Assembly: GCF_000455365.1 (NCBI RefSeq)
Contig: NZ_HG315686.1
Span: forward strand, 87,871 to 151,870
Direction: 5' to 3'
Length of the DNA stretch: 64,000 nucleotides
Source: Halopiger djelfimassiliensis
GTDB taxonomy: Archaea > Halobacteriota > Halobacteria > Halobacteriales > Natrialbaceae
How positions within the stretch are numbered: the stretch's first letter is position 1; each line of letters starts with the position of its first letter. Under the pieces are notes generated by a model. The model was given only the letters and a program-made list of their open reading frames with translations, ran no database searches and was not told the origin of the DNA. The position numbers and the translations under genes were made by a program. This document shows positions 34,520-42,505 of this stretch, one piece after another.

Positions 34520-34828
34520 TCACTCGGCCTCGACGCTGTCGGTGCGCCAGTCCGCAAACGACTCGAGAACGTGTTGCTCGTCGAATCGCTCGATGCAGGG
34601 GACGTCGTACGGATGGATCGTCTCGACTCGAGCGACGAGGGCGTCGTAAGCCTCGTCCGTCGTCTTTGCGAGCAGGATTTCCTCGTCGTCGTGGTGGATC
34701 TCACCGTCCCAGCGATAGGTCGATGTCGCGGCAAGTCGGTTGACACAGGCTGCAAGCTGCTCTTCGACGAGCGTTTCGGCGATCCTGTCGGCGTCGGCCG
34801 GCGGTGCCGTAATGTAGACTGTGGGCAT
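34520..34828 (-). CDS. cutA: CutA family divalent-cation tolerance protein
   Basis: A 102-residue CutA1 protein (MPTVYITAPPADADRIAETL, ACVNRLAATSTYRWDGEI, EEILLAKTTDEAYDALVARV, YDVPCIERF). CutA forms trimers with a ferredoxin-like fold and is associated with copper tolerance and other cation responses, though its function is still debated. Start chosen at MPTVY; the upstream open frame is not family-like. Located between L11 and a small zinc finger on the same strand. Confidence 0.93.
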   Translation of the reverse strand: MPTVYITAPPADADRIAETLVEEQLAACVNRLAATSTYRWDGEIHHDDEEILLAKTTDEAYDALVARVETIHPYDVPCIERFDEQHVLESFADWRTDSVEAE

Positions 34829-34895
34829 GGTCGCGGCTACGCTCGAGACGGCAAAAAGACTCCGTACTCGCCGTGGGGTCGGAGAAGCGGTCGCG

Positions 34896-35081
34896 TTACT
34901 GTTCGCCGATCGGGTTGAACGTGCCGTTGATGTCCCACTCGTGGATGCAATGTGGGTTCCCGGCCTGCTTTTCGCCGTTCTCCCGGGCGATTTGCCAGGC
35001 TTCGAGCTCGTCGTCCCACTGTTCGGCTCGGCCACACGTTTCACATACTCTTGCGGTTGGTTTCCGTACCTGTGCGCTCAT
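34896..35081 (-). CDS. Small zinc-finger protein with HEWDINGTFNP tail (61 aa)
   Basis: 61 residues: MSAQVRKPTARVCETCGRAEQWDD..., with CETCG near the start and a GNPHCIHEWDINGTFNPIGEQ C-terminus. The CxxC plus C-x-H arrangement could bind one zinc. It is a conserved haloarchaeal small protein. Minus-strand TATA-like GTTATATG (35103-35110) is about 27 bp upstream of the ATG, so the transcript is probably leaderless. Confidence 0.78.
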   Translation of the reverse strand: MSAQVRKPTARVCETCGRAEQWDDELEAWQIARENGEKQAGNPHCIHEWDINGTFNPIGEQ

Positions 35082-35234
35082 TGGTGGCTGTGTGTACTGA
35101 ACGCATATAACAGTATTCGTGTGGGGCGATCGCTATCCGTGGCCGAGATCGCATGACCCGCTGCGGATGATCACGGACTCTCGTTCGGTGGCCCGCTCTC
35201 GAAAACGGAAACCGGGAATCGGCGTCTGTGGGGC

Positions 35235-36557
35235 TCAGGCTCCAGTGACCGACGCCGTCGCGTCGACGGTCGCCGTTTCGTCAGTTTCGTTGACTGGGTC
35301 GTCGGTTTCGACCGGCCCGTCGTCAACTGGTTCCTCCGCCATCGGCCCATCGGCGCTGATGACGAAGACGGACACCCGCTCGAGCGTCACGCTGAGGTCA
35401 TCGTCCTCGACGGGCTCCTCGTCGACCGGCTCTTCCTCGGCCGGTTCTCCGTCAATCGGCTCCTCTTCGACCGGCGGTTCGGTAACGTTTTCGTCGACTT
35501 CGTCTTCCTCGACAGGCTCCTCGTCACTCACGACGTGAATCGTCGCCTGATCGATACCGATCTGTATCCGATCGCCGTCAAGTGGCTCCCCCTCGAGTTC
35601 ATCGTCATCGAACTCGTCGTCCTCGAATTCGTCCCCGCCACGTAACACGACGATGGTCGCCTGATCGATAGCAACATCATCCTCGAGTTCGTCGTCCTCG
35701 AGTCCGTCGTCGAGTTCGTCATCCTCGAGTTCGTCATCCTCGAGTTCGTCGTCCGGTTCGACCGACTCGTCGTCAACTGGTGCGTCCGCTTCGAGTCCGT
35801 CGGAGTCGACGAAATTCGCCTGATCGATGGTAATCTCGAGTGGGACTTCCTGAACGACTGCGTCCTCAGTCGTGTCGGATTCATCGTCCTCGAGCTCGTC
35901 GTCTTCGGCGACTGAATCAGCGCTATCCTCGAGCATCACGAAAACGGTTGCCTCCTGAAGCGTGAGTTCCCGATCCGAATCGGCTCCGGCGGGTTCTGCT
36001 CCCGATTCGTCTTCGGTGACGACGAAAATCGTTGTCTCGCCGATTCGATCCTCGTCGTCGGTGTCTTCTTCGAACCCGTTCTCTTCCTCGAAGACGTCGT
36101 CTCCCTCTCCAAACTCGTCTTCTTCTTCGATGATGTCGTCCTCTTCCTCGAAGACGTCGTCTCCCTCTCCAAACTCGTCTTCTTCTTCGATGCTGTCGCC
36201 CTCTTCCTCGAAGACATCGTCTCCCTCTCCAAACTCGTCTTCTTCTTCGATGATGCCGTCCTCTTCCTCGAAGACGTCATCTTCCGTTCCGAAACCGTCC
36301 TCTTCGAACACGTCTTCCTCTTCGATGACGTCGTCGTCCGTCCCATCCTCATCGAGTTCCTCGTCCGCATCATCGTGATGGCCGGTAACGACGAGCGTTG
36401 CCCGGTCGATAGTGATGTGTAGTTCACCATCCGTGGGATCATCGCCCTCCTCTTGGGTGGTGCTCGTTGCGGCCGGGGTCGCCGAAACCGCCATTGCTCC
36501 ACCGGAACCCAACATCAGTACGACGACGGCGACGATCAGTATGTTGCGTACGCTCAT
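35235..36557 (-). CDS. Secreted, extremely acidic repeat protein with seven beta-strand-like motifs
   Basis: A 440-residue protein with a signal peptide (MSVRNILIVAVVVLMLGSGG, AMAVSA) and no further membrane segment, so probably secreted. A short alternating motif recurs seven times: ITIDRATLVVTG, IGETTIFVVTE, LTLQEATVFVML, ITIDQANFVD, VAIDQATIVVLR, IGIDQATIHVVS and VTLERVSVFVIS. These are joined by Asp/Glu-rich linkers, some built from internal repeats of 60 bp and 15 bp. No catalytic residues, Cys or His cluster is visible. It may be a cell-surface or matrix protein or a calcium/cation binder. I do not know a named family. Confidence 0.75.
   Translation of the reverse strand: MSVRNILIVAVVVLMLGSGGAMAVSATPAATSTTQEEGDDPTDGELHITIDRATLVVTGHHDDADEELDEDGTDDDVIEEEDVFEEDGFGTEDDVFEEEDGIIEEEDEFGEGDDVFEEEGDSIEEEDEFGEGDDVFEEEDDIIEEEDEFGEGDDVFEEENGFEEDTDDEDRIGETTIFVVTEDESGAEPAGADSDRELTLQEATVFVMLEDSADSVAEDDELEDDESDTTEDAVVQEVPLEITIDQANFVDSDGLEADAPVDDESVEPDDELEDDELEDDELDDGLEDDELEDDVAIDQATIVVLRGGDEFEDDEFDDDELEGEPLDGDRIQIGIDQATIHVVSDEEPVEEDEVDENVTEPPVEEEPIDGEPAEEEPVDEEPVEDDDLSVTLERVSVFVISADGPMAEEPVDDGPVETDDPVNETDETATVDATASVTGA
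35681..35755 (-). repeat. 15-bp imperfect tandem repeats coding for acidic linker
   Basis: Imperfect 15-bp units (cgagttcgtcatcct) repeated about five times encode EDDEL-type units in the acidic protein. In-frame repeats of this kind can expand or shrink by slippage. Confidence 0.7.
36080..36280 (-). repeat. 60-bp tandem repeat inside the acidic protein gene
   Basis: The sequence recurs with an exact 60-bp period, at about 3.3 copies, e.g. ctcttcctcgaagac followed by gtctccctctccaaactcgt at the same offset in three consecutive 60-bp rows. It encodes a 20-residue unit around EEEDEFGEGDDVFEEE. The copies differ by a few substitutions and the period is a multiple of three, so the frame is kept. 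Confidence 0.9.
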
Positions 36558-36935
36558 GCCTCGACCGGAACAACACCTGTCTTGATTCTTAAACCACTAC
36601 TGCCATTACAGTGATCAATTTTCTATTCCGCCGTGAAACACCCTCGAGTCCCGTAGAAACAGCTAGTTACGGATAATTCGGAATGCTATCAATGATGCGA
36701 AACGGAGCGAGAGAGCACGTGTTCTCGCTCTCGTATCATCGACTCTATGAGACGGTTCGAACGGCGGAGGAGAATCACGGCTTTCAACGCGATGCCAGCG
36801 GCGTCCCTGCCGAGAAGTATCGATGGACGTCGGTTCCAACTCCCCGTTACTCGGCCAGTCGTTCGGGATCGGTCTCCAACCGTTCGTTGGAAACGATCGA
36901 ACGAGCGGACTGGCAGGGTTTCGTGACCGTCCGGA
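36558..36935. other. Intergenic region between the acidic protein and PEP carboxykinase
   Basis: About 380 bp. It holds the promoter of the acidic protein gene on the left and the 3-prime flank of PEP carboxykinase on the right. A frame of 90 codons at 36683-36955 overlaps the PEP carboxykinase end and has no convincing composition. The hairpin GAGCGAGA/TCTCGCTC (36705-36730) is the only marked structure. Confidence 0.4.
36705..36730. terminator. Hairpin downstream of PEP carboxykinase
   Basis: GAGCGAGA (36705-36712) and TCTCGCTC (36723-36730) form an 8-bp stem with a 10-nt loop, about 205 bp past the PEP carboxykinase stop codon. It may be a transcript 3-prime structure; no T-run follows, so termination is uncertain. 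Confidence 0.3.
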
Positions 36936-38447
36936 TCAGTAGACGGCGTCTTTGATCTCCTCGCGGAGGTCGTCGAACTGCTCGAGATATTCGCGTCGTT
37001 CCGTCCGGAGGTCCTCGAGTGCCTCGTCGTAGTCATCGACGTGGTCGGGAACGTAGTACTCGTCGACATCGAGGCCGGGCACGGAGTCGGGGATCGTCAA
37101 CCCGGTCCGGTCGTCGTCGGTCCACTCGATCGTTCCACGGGCGGCCTCCGTGAGGATCGTGACGGACTCGGTAACGCCGATATCCGTGGATTTGTCGCCG
37201 AGATATCCCGTGTTGAGTACGTAACAGTCCACGTCGAGGAGACTAATGAGTTCGTGGAAGGTGTTCCCTTCTTGGCCTTCGGAACCGATGATAAACGGGT
37301 TCGTACCGACGACCCGGATCGATTCCCCGGCCCGGGACGGATCGCCTGCGCTCGTCTGGATCGACTCGCCGAGCATGAACGCGACAGCGGCCTGCTCGTC
37401 CTCGAGTTTCGCGACCGGGGGCATCAGGGGGTTTCGGGTGATGAAAAAGACCTGATCGATCCGGTCGAGGTCGATCTCGTCGGCGGCGCTCTCGAGTTGC
37501 TCGCGCTGGACGATCGCCCGCGAGTTCGAGGTGTAGCGGTCCTCGTCGAAATGGACCGTCCCGTCCTCGTCGACGGCGACGTTCTCGAGAATCGCCGATT
37601 CGTGGGTTGCCGCCTCGTAGAGTTCGGGCTGTTCGTCCCCATCGAGACCGATCGTCTTGATGAACAGTCCCTTGCCCTCGCTTCCGGCGACGGAGCCGTC
37701 CGGGAGGAGGCCACAGACGTCGTCCTGTAACATCGTGGCGTCTTCGGGCTCCTCGAGCCAGCAGCCGTGGGAGGTCAGCGTCGATTTGCCGGTCGCGGAC
37801 AGGCCCATGAACACCTGTCCGACGGTGCGCAGGGAGCCGTCGTCGTCGCGGACGCGGACGCGTTTGCTGCCGGCGTGCAGCCCGAGACCGCCCTGCTGTT
37901 TGATGCGGTACATGAACAGTCGCAGGAACGATTTTTTCGCCTCGCCGGTGTAGTCGCTGCCGAGCACCGCAGTAAAGCCGTCCTCGGGGAGCACGCGGAT
38001 GGCGGTTTCGTCGTAGTCGGGGAGCTGGACGGTATAGAGGTCGGGATCGCGGCCGTCGGCCGGTTCGAACAGGTTCGCCCACGCCATAGCGATTCGGGCG
38101 TGTTCGACGGGGACATAGAGGCGACAGCAGAACGTTGCGTCCGGATGTCGCCCCATCAGCCGATCGACACAGATCATCTCGCGGTCGCCGGTCAGACCGA
38201 TGGCGTCGTCGACGAGGGCGTGATCGCGATCGGTGAACTCGTCGTCGACGGTGTTTTTCGTCCGATCGGCGCTCCGCGAACGGTAGTCGCTGACGTACGA
38301 CGGGGAGCCGAACTCGGTCGTCGTCTCCTCGTGGGCAGCAAGGTCACGCAGTTCCCGGAGCGGGGGATTGTTCCGAACGTTCGACGCGGTCGTTGGATCG
38401 GGGAGCCGTCGGACCAACGGGCGGGACTCCGTCCCGGTTTCGGACAT
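36936..38447 (-). CDS. pckA: Phosphoenolpyruvate carboxykinase (ATP type)
   Basis: A 503-residue ATP-dependent PEP carboxykinase, which converts oxaloacetate plus ATP to PEP in gluconeogenesis. Motifs are the phosphate-binding GLSATGKSTLTSHGCW (kinase-1a), the metal-binding VCGLLPDGSVAGSEGKGLF, FIKTIGLDGDEQPELYEA, and the RGT/NPLMPPVAK region. A TATA-like GTTTATACAT about 26-33 bp before the ATG (38471-38480) supports the chosen start. Confidence 0.93.
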   Translation of the reverse strand: MSETGTESRPLVRRLPDPTTASNVRNNPPLRELRDLAAHEETTTEFGSPSYVSDYRSRSADRTKNTVDDEFTDRDHALVDDAIGLTGDREMICVDRLMGRHPDATFCCRLYVPVEHARIAMAWANLFEPADGRDPDLYTVQLPDYDETAIRVLPEDGFTAVLGSDYTGEAKKSFLRLFMYRIKQQGGLGLHAGSKRVRVRDDDGSLRTVGQVFMGLSATGKSTLTSHGCWLEEPEDATMLQDDVCGLLPDGSVAGSEGKGLFIKTIGLDGDEQPELYEAATHESAILENVAVDEDGTVHFDEDRYTSNSRAIVQREQLESAADEIDLDRIDQVFFITRNPLMPPVAKLEDEQAAVAFMLGESIQTSAGDPSRAGESIRVVGTNPFIIGSEGQEGNTFHELISLLDVDCYVLNTGYLGDKSTDIGVTESVTILTEAARGTIEWTDDDRTGLTIPDSVPGLDVDEYYVPDHVDDYDEALEDLRTERREYLEQFDDLREEIKDAVY

Positions 38448-38715
38448 ACGAGTTAACCACCACCACCCTGATGTATAAACGTGGAGGATTTTGACCGGAG
38501 TGTGTCACGACCTGTCCAACGAATGGCTGACGTATGGCAGCTCGTGGCTGTCTGAAGCGCTGCGTGTCCGTCTCCGAATTCTCTGAAAAATGGTATTAGA
38601 ATAGACAATTATGGATTAGTACTCGAGTCAGAATTAATTCTAATGTCGATTCATGCACGATCGGTTTATCCGGATCGAACGGTGGCTGTGGCCGGGGAGT
38701 GAGTCCGGTGGCCGT

Positions 38716-40164
38716 TCAGCCGTCTCGCTCGTCGAGGTTCACCGAGATGTTTTTCGTCTGTAGATACGAATCGAGCGCCTCGAGTCCCTTCTCGCGCCCG
38801 ATGCCGCTTTTTTTCGTTCCGCCGAACGGCGTCTCGGTCGACCCGCCGAACCACTCGTTGACGTAGACGCTTCCGGCGTCGACCTCGCGGGCCATCGCGA
38901 GCGCCTGTTTGACGTCTTGGGAGAAGACGCCGCCGGTCAACCCGTAGTCGACGTCGTTGGCGATCGTAATCGCTTCCTCACGGTCGGAAAACGGGATCAC
39001 CGTGAGTACCGGACCGAAGATTTCCTCCTGCGCGATTCGCATCTCCGGTTCGACGTCCGAGAAGACCGTCGGCGGAACGAACTGTCCCTCCCGCTCGGGG
39101 GGTTCCCCGCCGGTCTCGAGGGTCGCCCCTTCGGTGACGCCGATGTCGATGTAGTCGACGACCTTCTCGAAGTGTTCGGCGTGGTTGAGCGGACCCATAT
39201 CCGGGTCATCCGTTCCGGGACCGAGCGTGTACGACTCGGCCCGCTCGACGATCCGCTCGAGGAACTCGTCGTAGATCGACTCGTGGACGAGGGCCCGATC
39301 GGCCGCCGAACAGATCTGGCCGGCGTTCGTGAAGATCCCGATCGCGGTCCAGAACACCGCTTCGTCGAGATCGGCGTCGGGCATCACGATCGCGGAGTTC
39401 TTCCCGCCGAGTTCGAGCGTCACGGGGGTGATCGTCTCCGCCGCCGACTCCATTACGGCCTGTCCGGTCGGGACGCTCCCGGTAAAGGTGAGCTGGTCGA
39501 CGCCGTCGTGTGCGGTGAGCGCAGCACCGGGTTCCGAACCGCCGGGAACGACGTTTACGACGCCATCGGGAACGCCGGCCTCTCGACAGAGTTCCGCCAG
39601 ATGCAACGCGGAAAGTGGCGTCGTCGGTGCGGGTTTGACGACGACCGTGTTGCCGGCGACCAGCGCGGGTGCGACGCCGCGAGCGGTGAGATTAAACGGG
39701 AAGTTCCACGGGACGACCTGCCCGCTTACGCCGTATGGCTCCCGAACGGTGACGTCGAGTTTGTCCTGTCCGAGCGGAATGCTTTTCCCCTCGAGTTTGT
39801 CCGCTGCGCCCGCGTAGTACTCGAAGAACCGCGCCGCGCCCTCGACGTCGGTTCGGGCCTGTGTGACGGGCTTTCCCTGATCGCGACTCTCGAGGTGTGC
39901 CAGGTCGTCAGCGTTGTCCCGAATTTTCTCAGCGACCCGATGAACGATCCGACCGCGTTCGGCCGGCGTCTTCTCCTGCCACATCGCACTCGCCTCGCGG
40001 GCCGCCTCGACTGCACGGTCTACGTCCGCGGGCGTTGCCGTCGCGACACGGGCGATGGAGTCGCCGGTCGCGGGATCGGTCGTCGTGAAATACTCGTCGG
40101 TCGATGCCTCGACGTGTTCGCCACCGATGAATAGCTGGTAGCGATCCTTCTCCGTAATTGACAT
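38716..40164 (-). CDS. Aldehyde dehydrogenase (NAD(P)+)
   Basis: A 482-residue aldehyde dehydrogenase starting MSITEKDRYQLFIGG. Signatures are GQVVPWNFPFNLTARGVAPAL, TFTGSVPTGQAV, the glutamate in VTLELGGKNSAIVM, and the catalytic cysteine in NAGQICSAADRALVHES. The family covers betaine, aliphatic and glyceraldehyde dehydrogenases; the substrate is not determined. No neighbouring pathway gene suggests one. Confidence 0.92.
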   Translation of the reverse strand: MSITEKDRYQLFIGGEHVEASTDEYFTTTDPATGDSIARVATATPADVDRAVEAAREASAMWQEKTPAERGRIVHRVAEKIRDNADDLAHLESRDQGKPVTQARTDVEGAARFFEYYAGAADKLEGKSIPLGQDKLDVTVREPYGVSGQVVPWNFPFNLTARGVAPALVAGNTVVVKPAPTTPLSALHLAELCREAGVPDGVVNVVPGGSEPGAALTAHDGVDQLTFTGSVPTGQAVMESAAETITPVTLELGGKNSAIVMPDADLDEAVFWTAIGIFTNAGQICSAADRALVHESIYDEFLERIVERAESYTLGPGTDDPDMGPLNHAEHFEKVVDYIDIGVTEGATLETGGEPPEREGQFVPPTVFSDVEPEMRIAQEEIFGPVLTVIPFSDREEAITIANDVDYGLTGGVFSQDVKQALAMAREVDAGSVYVNEWFGGSTETPFGGTKKSGIGREKGLEALDSYLQTKNISVNLDERDG

Positions 40165-40501
40165 AGGTTCCTCGCAGCGGCACCGCGTCGATGGGTTCGA
40201 TACACCGCTGTGGGTCGTGTAACGAGCTCGGATCAAATAACTATATTTATAATATGATGTATATATTAATCACATCTAGTTTCCCTCAACGGTTTCGAGA
40301 ACCATTCTGATGCTGATTCCAGTTACTTCGGCGGCAGGTGTGGAACTCCCTCGAGCGGTCGGCGTGCTCCCGACCGAACCGTTCTCGGCTGATGCGGGAC
40401 GGACGCCGCTATTGCGGTTGTTTCCCGTGCTGCCGTCGCTGATTTTCACATCTGGTACTCGAAGCCAAAGTTCCAAGAGGGGGGTCTGCTATGTCGCGTC
40501 C
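40165..40501. other. AT-rich intergenic region between the aldehyde dehydrogenase and the actin-like gene
   Basis: About 337 bp without a supported gene. The stretch 40234-40271 (aaataactatatttataa, then gatgtatatattaatcac) is very AT-rich, likely promoter or protein-binding DNA. A region from 40310 to 40501 is open in one frame and directly before the actin-like ATG, but its residues are not protein-like, so the true start is taken at 40502. Confidence 0.4.
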
Positions 40502-42229
40502 ATGATAGTCGGTCTCGATATCGGCACGGATGCGATCCGGTCGGCCGTCGACGGTGCCGACGGGCCGGCGATCGAGTCGGTCCCGGCGATCGTCCTTCCG
40601 GTGACGGAGTCGACCCTCGAGTCGGCGTCGCTCTCGCCGGCTGACGGTCGACTCGTCGAAGCGGGTGAGACGACGTACGTGGTCGGTTCGGATGCAGCGG
40701 CCGTCGCCGAGACGGTCGACGCCGAGCCACAGCCGCTGTTTTCGACCGAACGGCTCGCGTCCGAAGGGGACATCGAACTCGCCCTCGAGACGATCGTCGA
40801 CTCGGTTCTCACGGCGTCCTCGTCCGACCGGCTCTGTTATACGCTGTCCGGTACGCCCGTCGATGCCGAGGAGCCGGCAACGTCCCATCGCGAGACCATC
40901 GAATCGGTGATCGCCGATCCCGACTCCACGACGCCGATCAGCAAGGGGTTCGCGGTCGTCTACGATCAACTCGAGGGGGACAACTTCACCGGCCTCGGCA
41001 TCTGCATCGGGGCACAGGTGACAAGCGCCACGCTCGCGTACTACGGTGTCCCGGCGATGTCCGTTTCGATCGGAACCGGGAGCGACTGGATCGTCGAACG
41101 GGCAGCCGGCGAGACCGGCCACGACCCCGCGAAGGTCAGGGACGTTCTCGAGGCGTTCGATCTCGACCCCGATGCGGCGACGGGGGGAATCGAACGTGCG
41201 CTCGCACAGGCCCACGACGATTTCGTCGGTGACCTCGCCGACGCGATACGGGAGGCGGCCGACGAAGGCGACGTCCAGCAGGGGCTTTCGGTACCGATCG
41301 CCGTCGGCGGGACGGGCGCGGTCGAGGGTATCGAATATCTGCTCGGCGGCCGATTCGATGCAGCAAACCTCCCGTTTTCGATTCGCGGCGTTCGGCGGGC
41401 CGACGATCCGGCGACGAGCGCCGCCAGAGGGGCCCTCGCGGCGGCCCGGGACGACGTCGATGTCGACGAAGACGGACTCTGGTCCGACCCCGAGTCCAAC
41501 GCGACGAGTCCCGCAAGCGGAGATGGGAAAACGGGACCGTCACCTCCCGACACCGAAGCCGAGACCGTCGATGTGCGCGTTCCAGGTGCTGCTGCGGATG
41601 ATCGCCAGTCCCGTTCGTTCGATACCGGCTGCTCCGCGGACGACGCCGCCCGGGCCGACGACGCGATCGAGCAACTGTTCGATCGACTCGCGAACCGCGA
41701 CGACGAGATCCGATCGATCGACGCGGCCGTCGACGACCTCTCCGAATCGCTGGGGGATCTCGAAGATCGAACGCCGTCGACCGACGACGTCACAGCCCTC
41801 GAGGAGCGTCTCGATGACCTCGGGGACCGCGCCGAAACCCTCGAGGAACGAACGGCCGGGTTCGGCGAGCGTCTGTCCGCCCTCGAATCGCGTCCCGACG
41901 AAACGACGCTTTCGGCGGTGACCGACGACGTCGAGTCGCTCGAGGCCGCCATCGAGAGCGTCCGGTCGGACCTCGAGGCCGTCGAGGGACAACTCACCGA
42001 GGCGGCGACGCGAGACGAGGAAATCGACGCGCTTCGGGCCGATATCGAGGAGATCCGGGCGGACGCACAGTCGCCGACGGCCATCGCAGCGCCGATAGCT
42101 GCTGGCGGCGGTGCGGCGGGAACCGTCGCCGGAGGCGTCGCGGCGACGAGCGGGAATGGGACGATCGGGGCCGCGGCGATCGGTCTCGGGATCGTACTGC
42201 TCGCGGTCGCGGTGGCGCTCGCTCGCTGA
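40502..42229 (+). CDS. Actin/Hsp70-fold protein with coiled coil and C-terminal membrane anchor
   Basis: A 575-residue protein. The N-terminal about 330 residues have actin-superfamily ATPase motifs: phosphate-1 IVGLDIGTDAIRSAV, phosphate-2 GLGICIGAQVTSATLAYYG followed by MSVSIGTGSDW, and adenosine-type PIAVGGTGAVEGIEYLLGG. After an acidic linker, residues about 400-530 have heptad-like helical repeats (LEDRTPSTDDVTALEERL, LEAAIESVRSDLEAVEGQL), then a C-terminal hydrophobic anchor GAAAIGLGIVLLAVAVALAR. Start MIVGLD chosen because this is the canonical beginning of the fold. The layout suggests a membrane-tethered filament or scaffold protein. Function unknown. Confidence 0.82.
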   Translation: MIVGLDIGTDAIRSAVDGADGPAIESVPAIVLPVTESTLESASLSPADGRLVEAGETTYVVGSDAAAVAETVDAEPQPLFSTERLASEGDIELALETIVDSVLTASSSDRLCYTLSGTPVDAEEPATSHRETIESVIADPDSTTPISKGFAVVYDQLEGDNFTGLGICIGAQVTSATLAYYGVPAMSVSIGTGSDWIVERAAGETGHDPAKVRDVLEAFDLDPDAATGGIERALAQAHDDFVGDLADAIREAADEGDVQQGLSVPIAVGGTGAVEGIEYLLGGRFDAANLPFSIRGVRRADDPATSAARGALAAARDDVDVDEDGLWSDPESNATSPASGDGKTGPSPPDTEAETVDVRVPGAAADDRQSRSFDTGCSADDAARADDAIEQLFDRLANRDDEIRSIDAAVDDLSESLGDLEDRTPSTDDVTALEERLDDLGDRAETLEERTAGFGERLSALESRPDETTLSAVTDDVESLEAAIESVRSDLEAVEGQLTEAATRDEEIDALRADIEEIRADAQSPTAIAAPIAAGGGAAGTVAGGVAATSGNGTIGAAAIGLGIVLLAVAVALAR

Positions 42230-42308
42230 ACCGCGGGATTCGGACGACCGATGAGCAAATCCGGTGGCACCGCTTCCCGGCGTGGTCGCGCGTTCGGCCG
42301 ACAGTCGG

Positions 42309-42440
42309 TTAGTCTCGGATCAACTCGACGTTGCGCATCTCGCCCCCACACTGTCGACAGGTGCTCACGAGCGTGCCGGCGGCCATTTCTCGGCGGCCAC
42401 ACTGGAGACATTCGTACTCGCGTGGGTCCGCGAGTGGCAT
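42309..42440 (-). CDS. Rubrerythrin-like zinc-ribbon miniprotein (43 aa)
   Basis: 43 residues, MPLADPREYECLQCGRREMAAG... with CLQCG and CRQCGGEM, a two-CxxC zinc ribbon. Start ATG at 42440; a minus-strand TATA-like GTTAACATAC about 27 bp upstream supports it. Function unknown; such miniproteins are numerous in haloarchaea. Confidence 0.78.
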   Translation of the reverse strand: MPLADPREYECLQCGRREMAAGTLVSTCRQCGGEMRNVELIRD

Positions 42441-42505
42441 AACGATACGTTCGTTGCCGGTGTATGTTAACGCTTTCCACGGTTGCGTGTTCGAGGAACG
42501 GGGCG

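Noticed and set aside
36080-36280. CRISPR-like array
   Set aside because: The 60-bp units have no unique spacers, are in frame and code for acidic repeats of the protein, so they are a coding tandem repeat.
36683-36955. 90-codon plus-strand frame downstream of PEP carboxykinase
   Set aside because: It overlaps the PEP carboxykinase end and a hairpin, and no conserved segment is visible.
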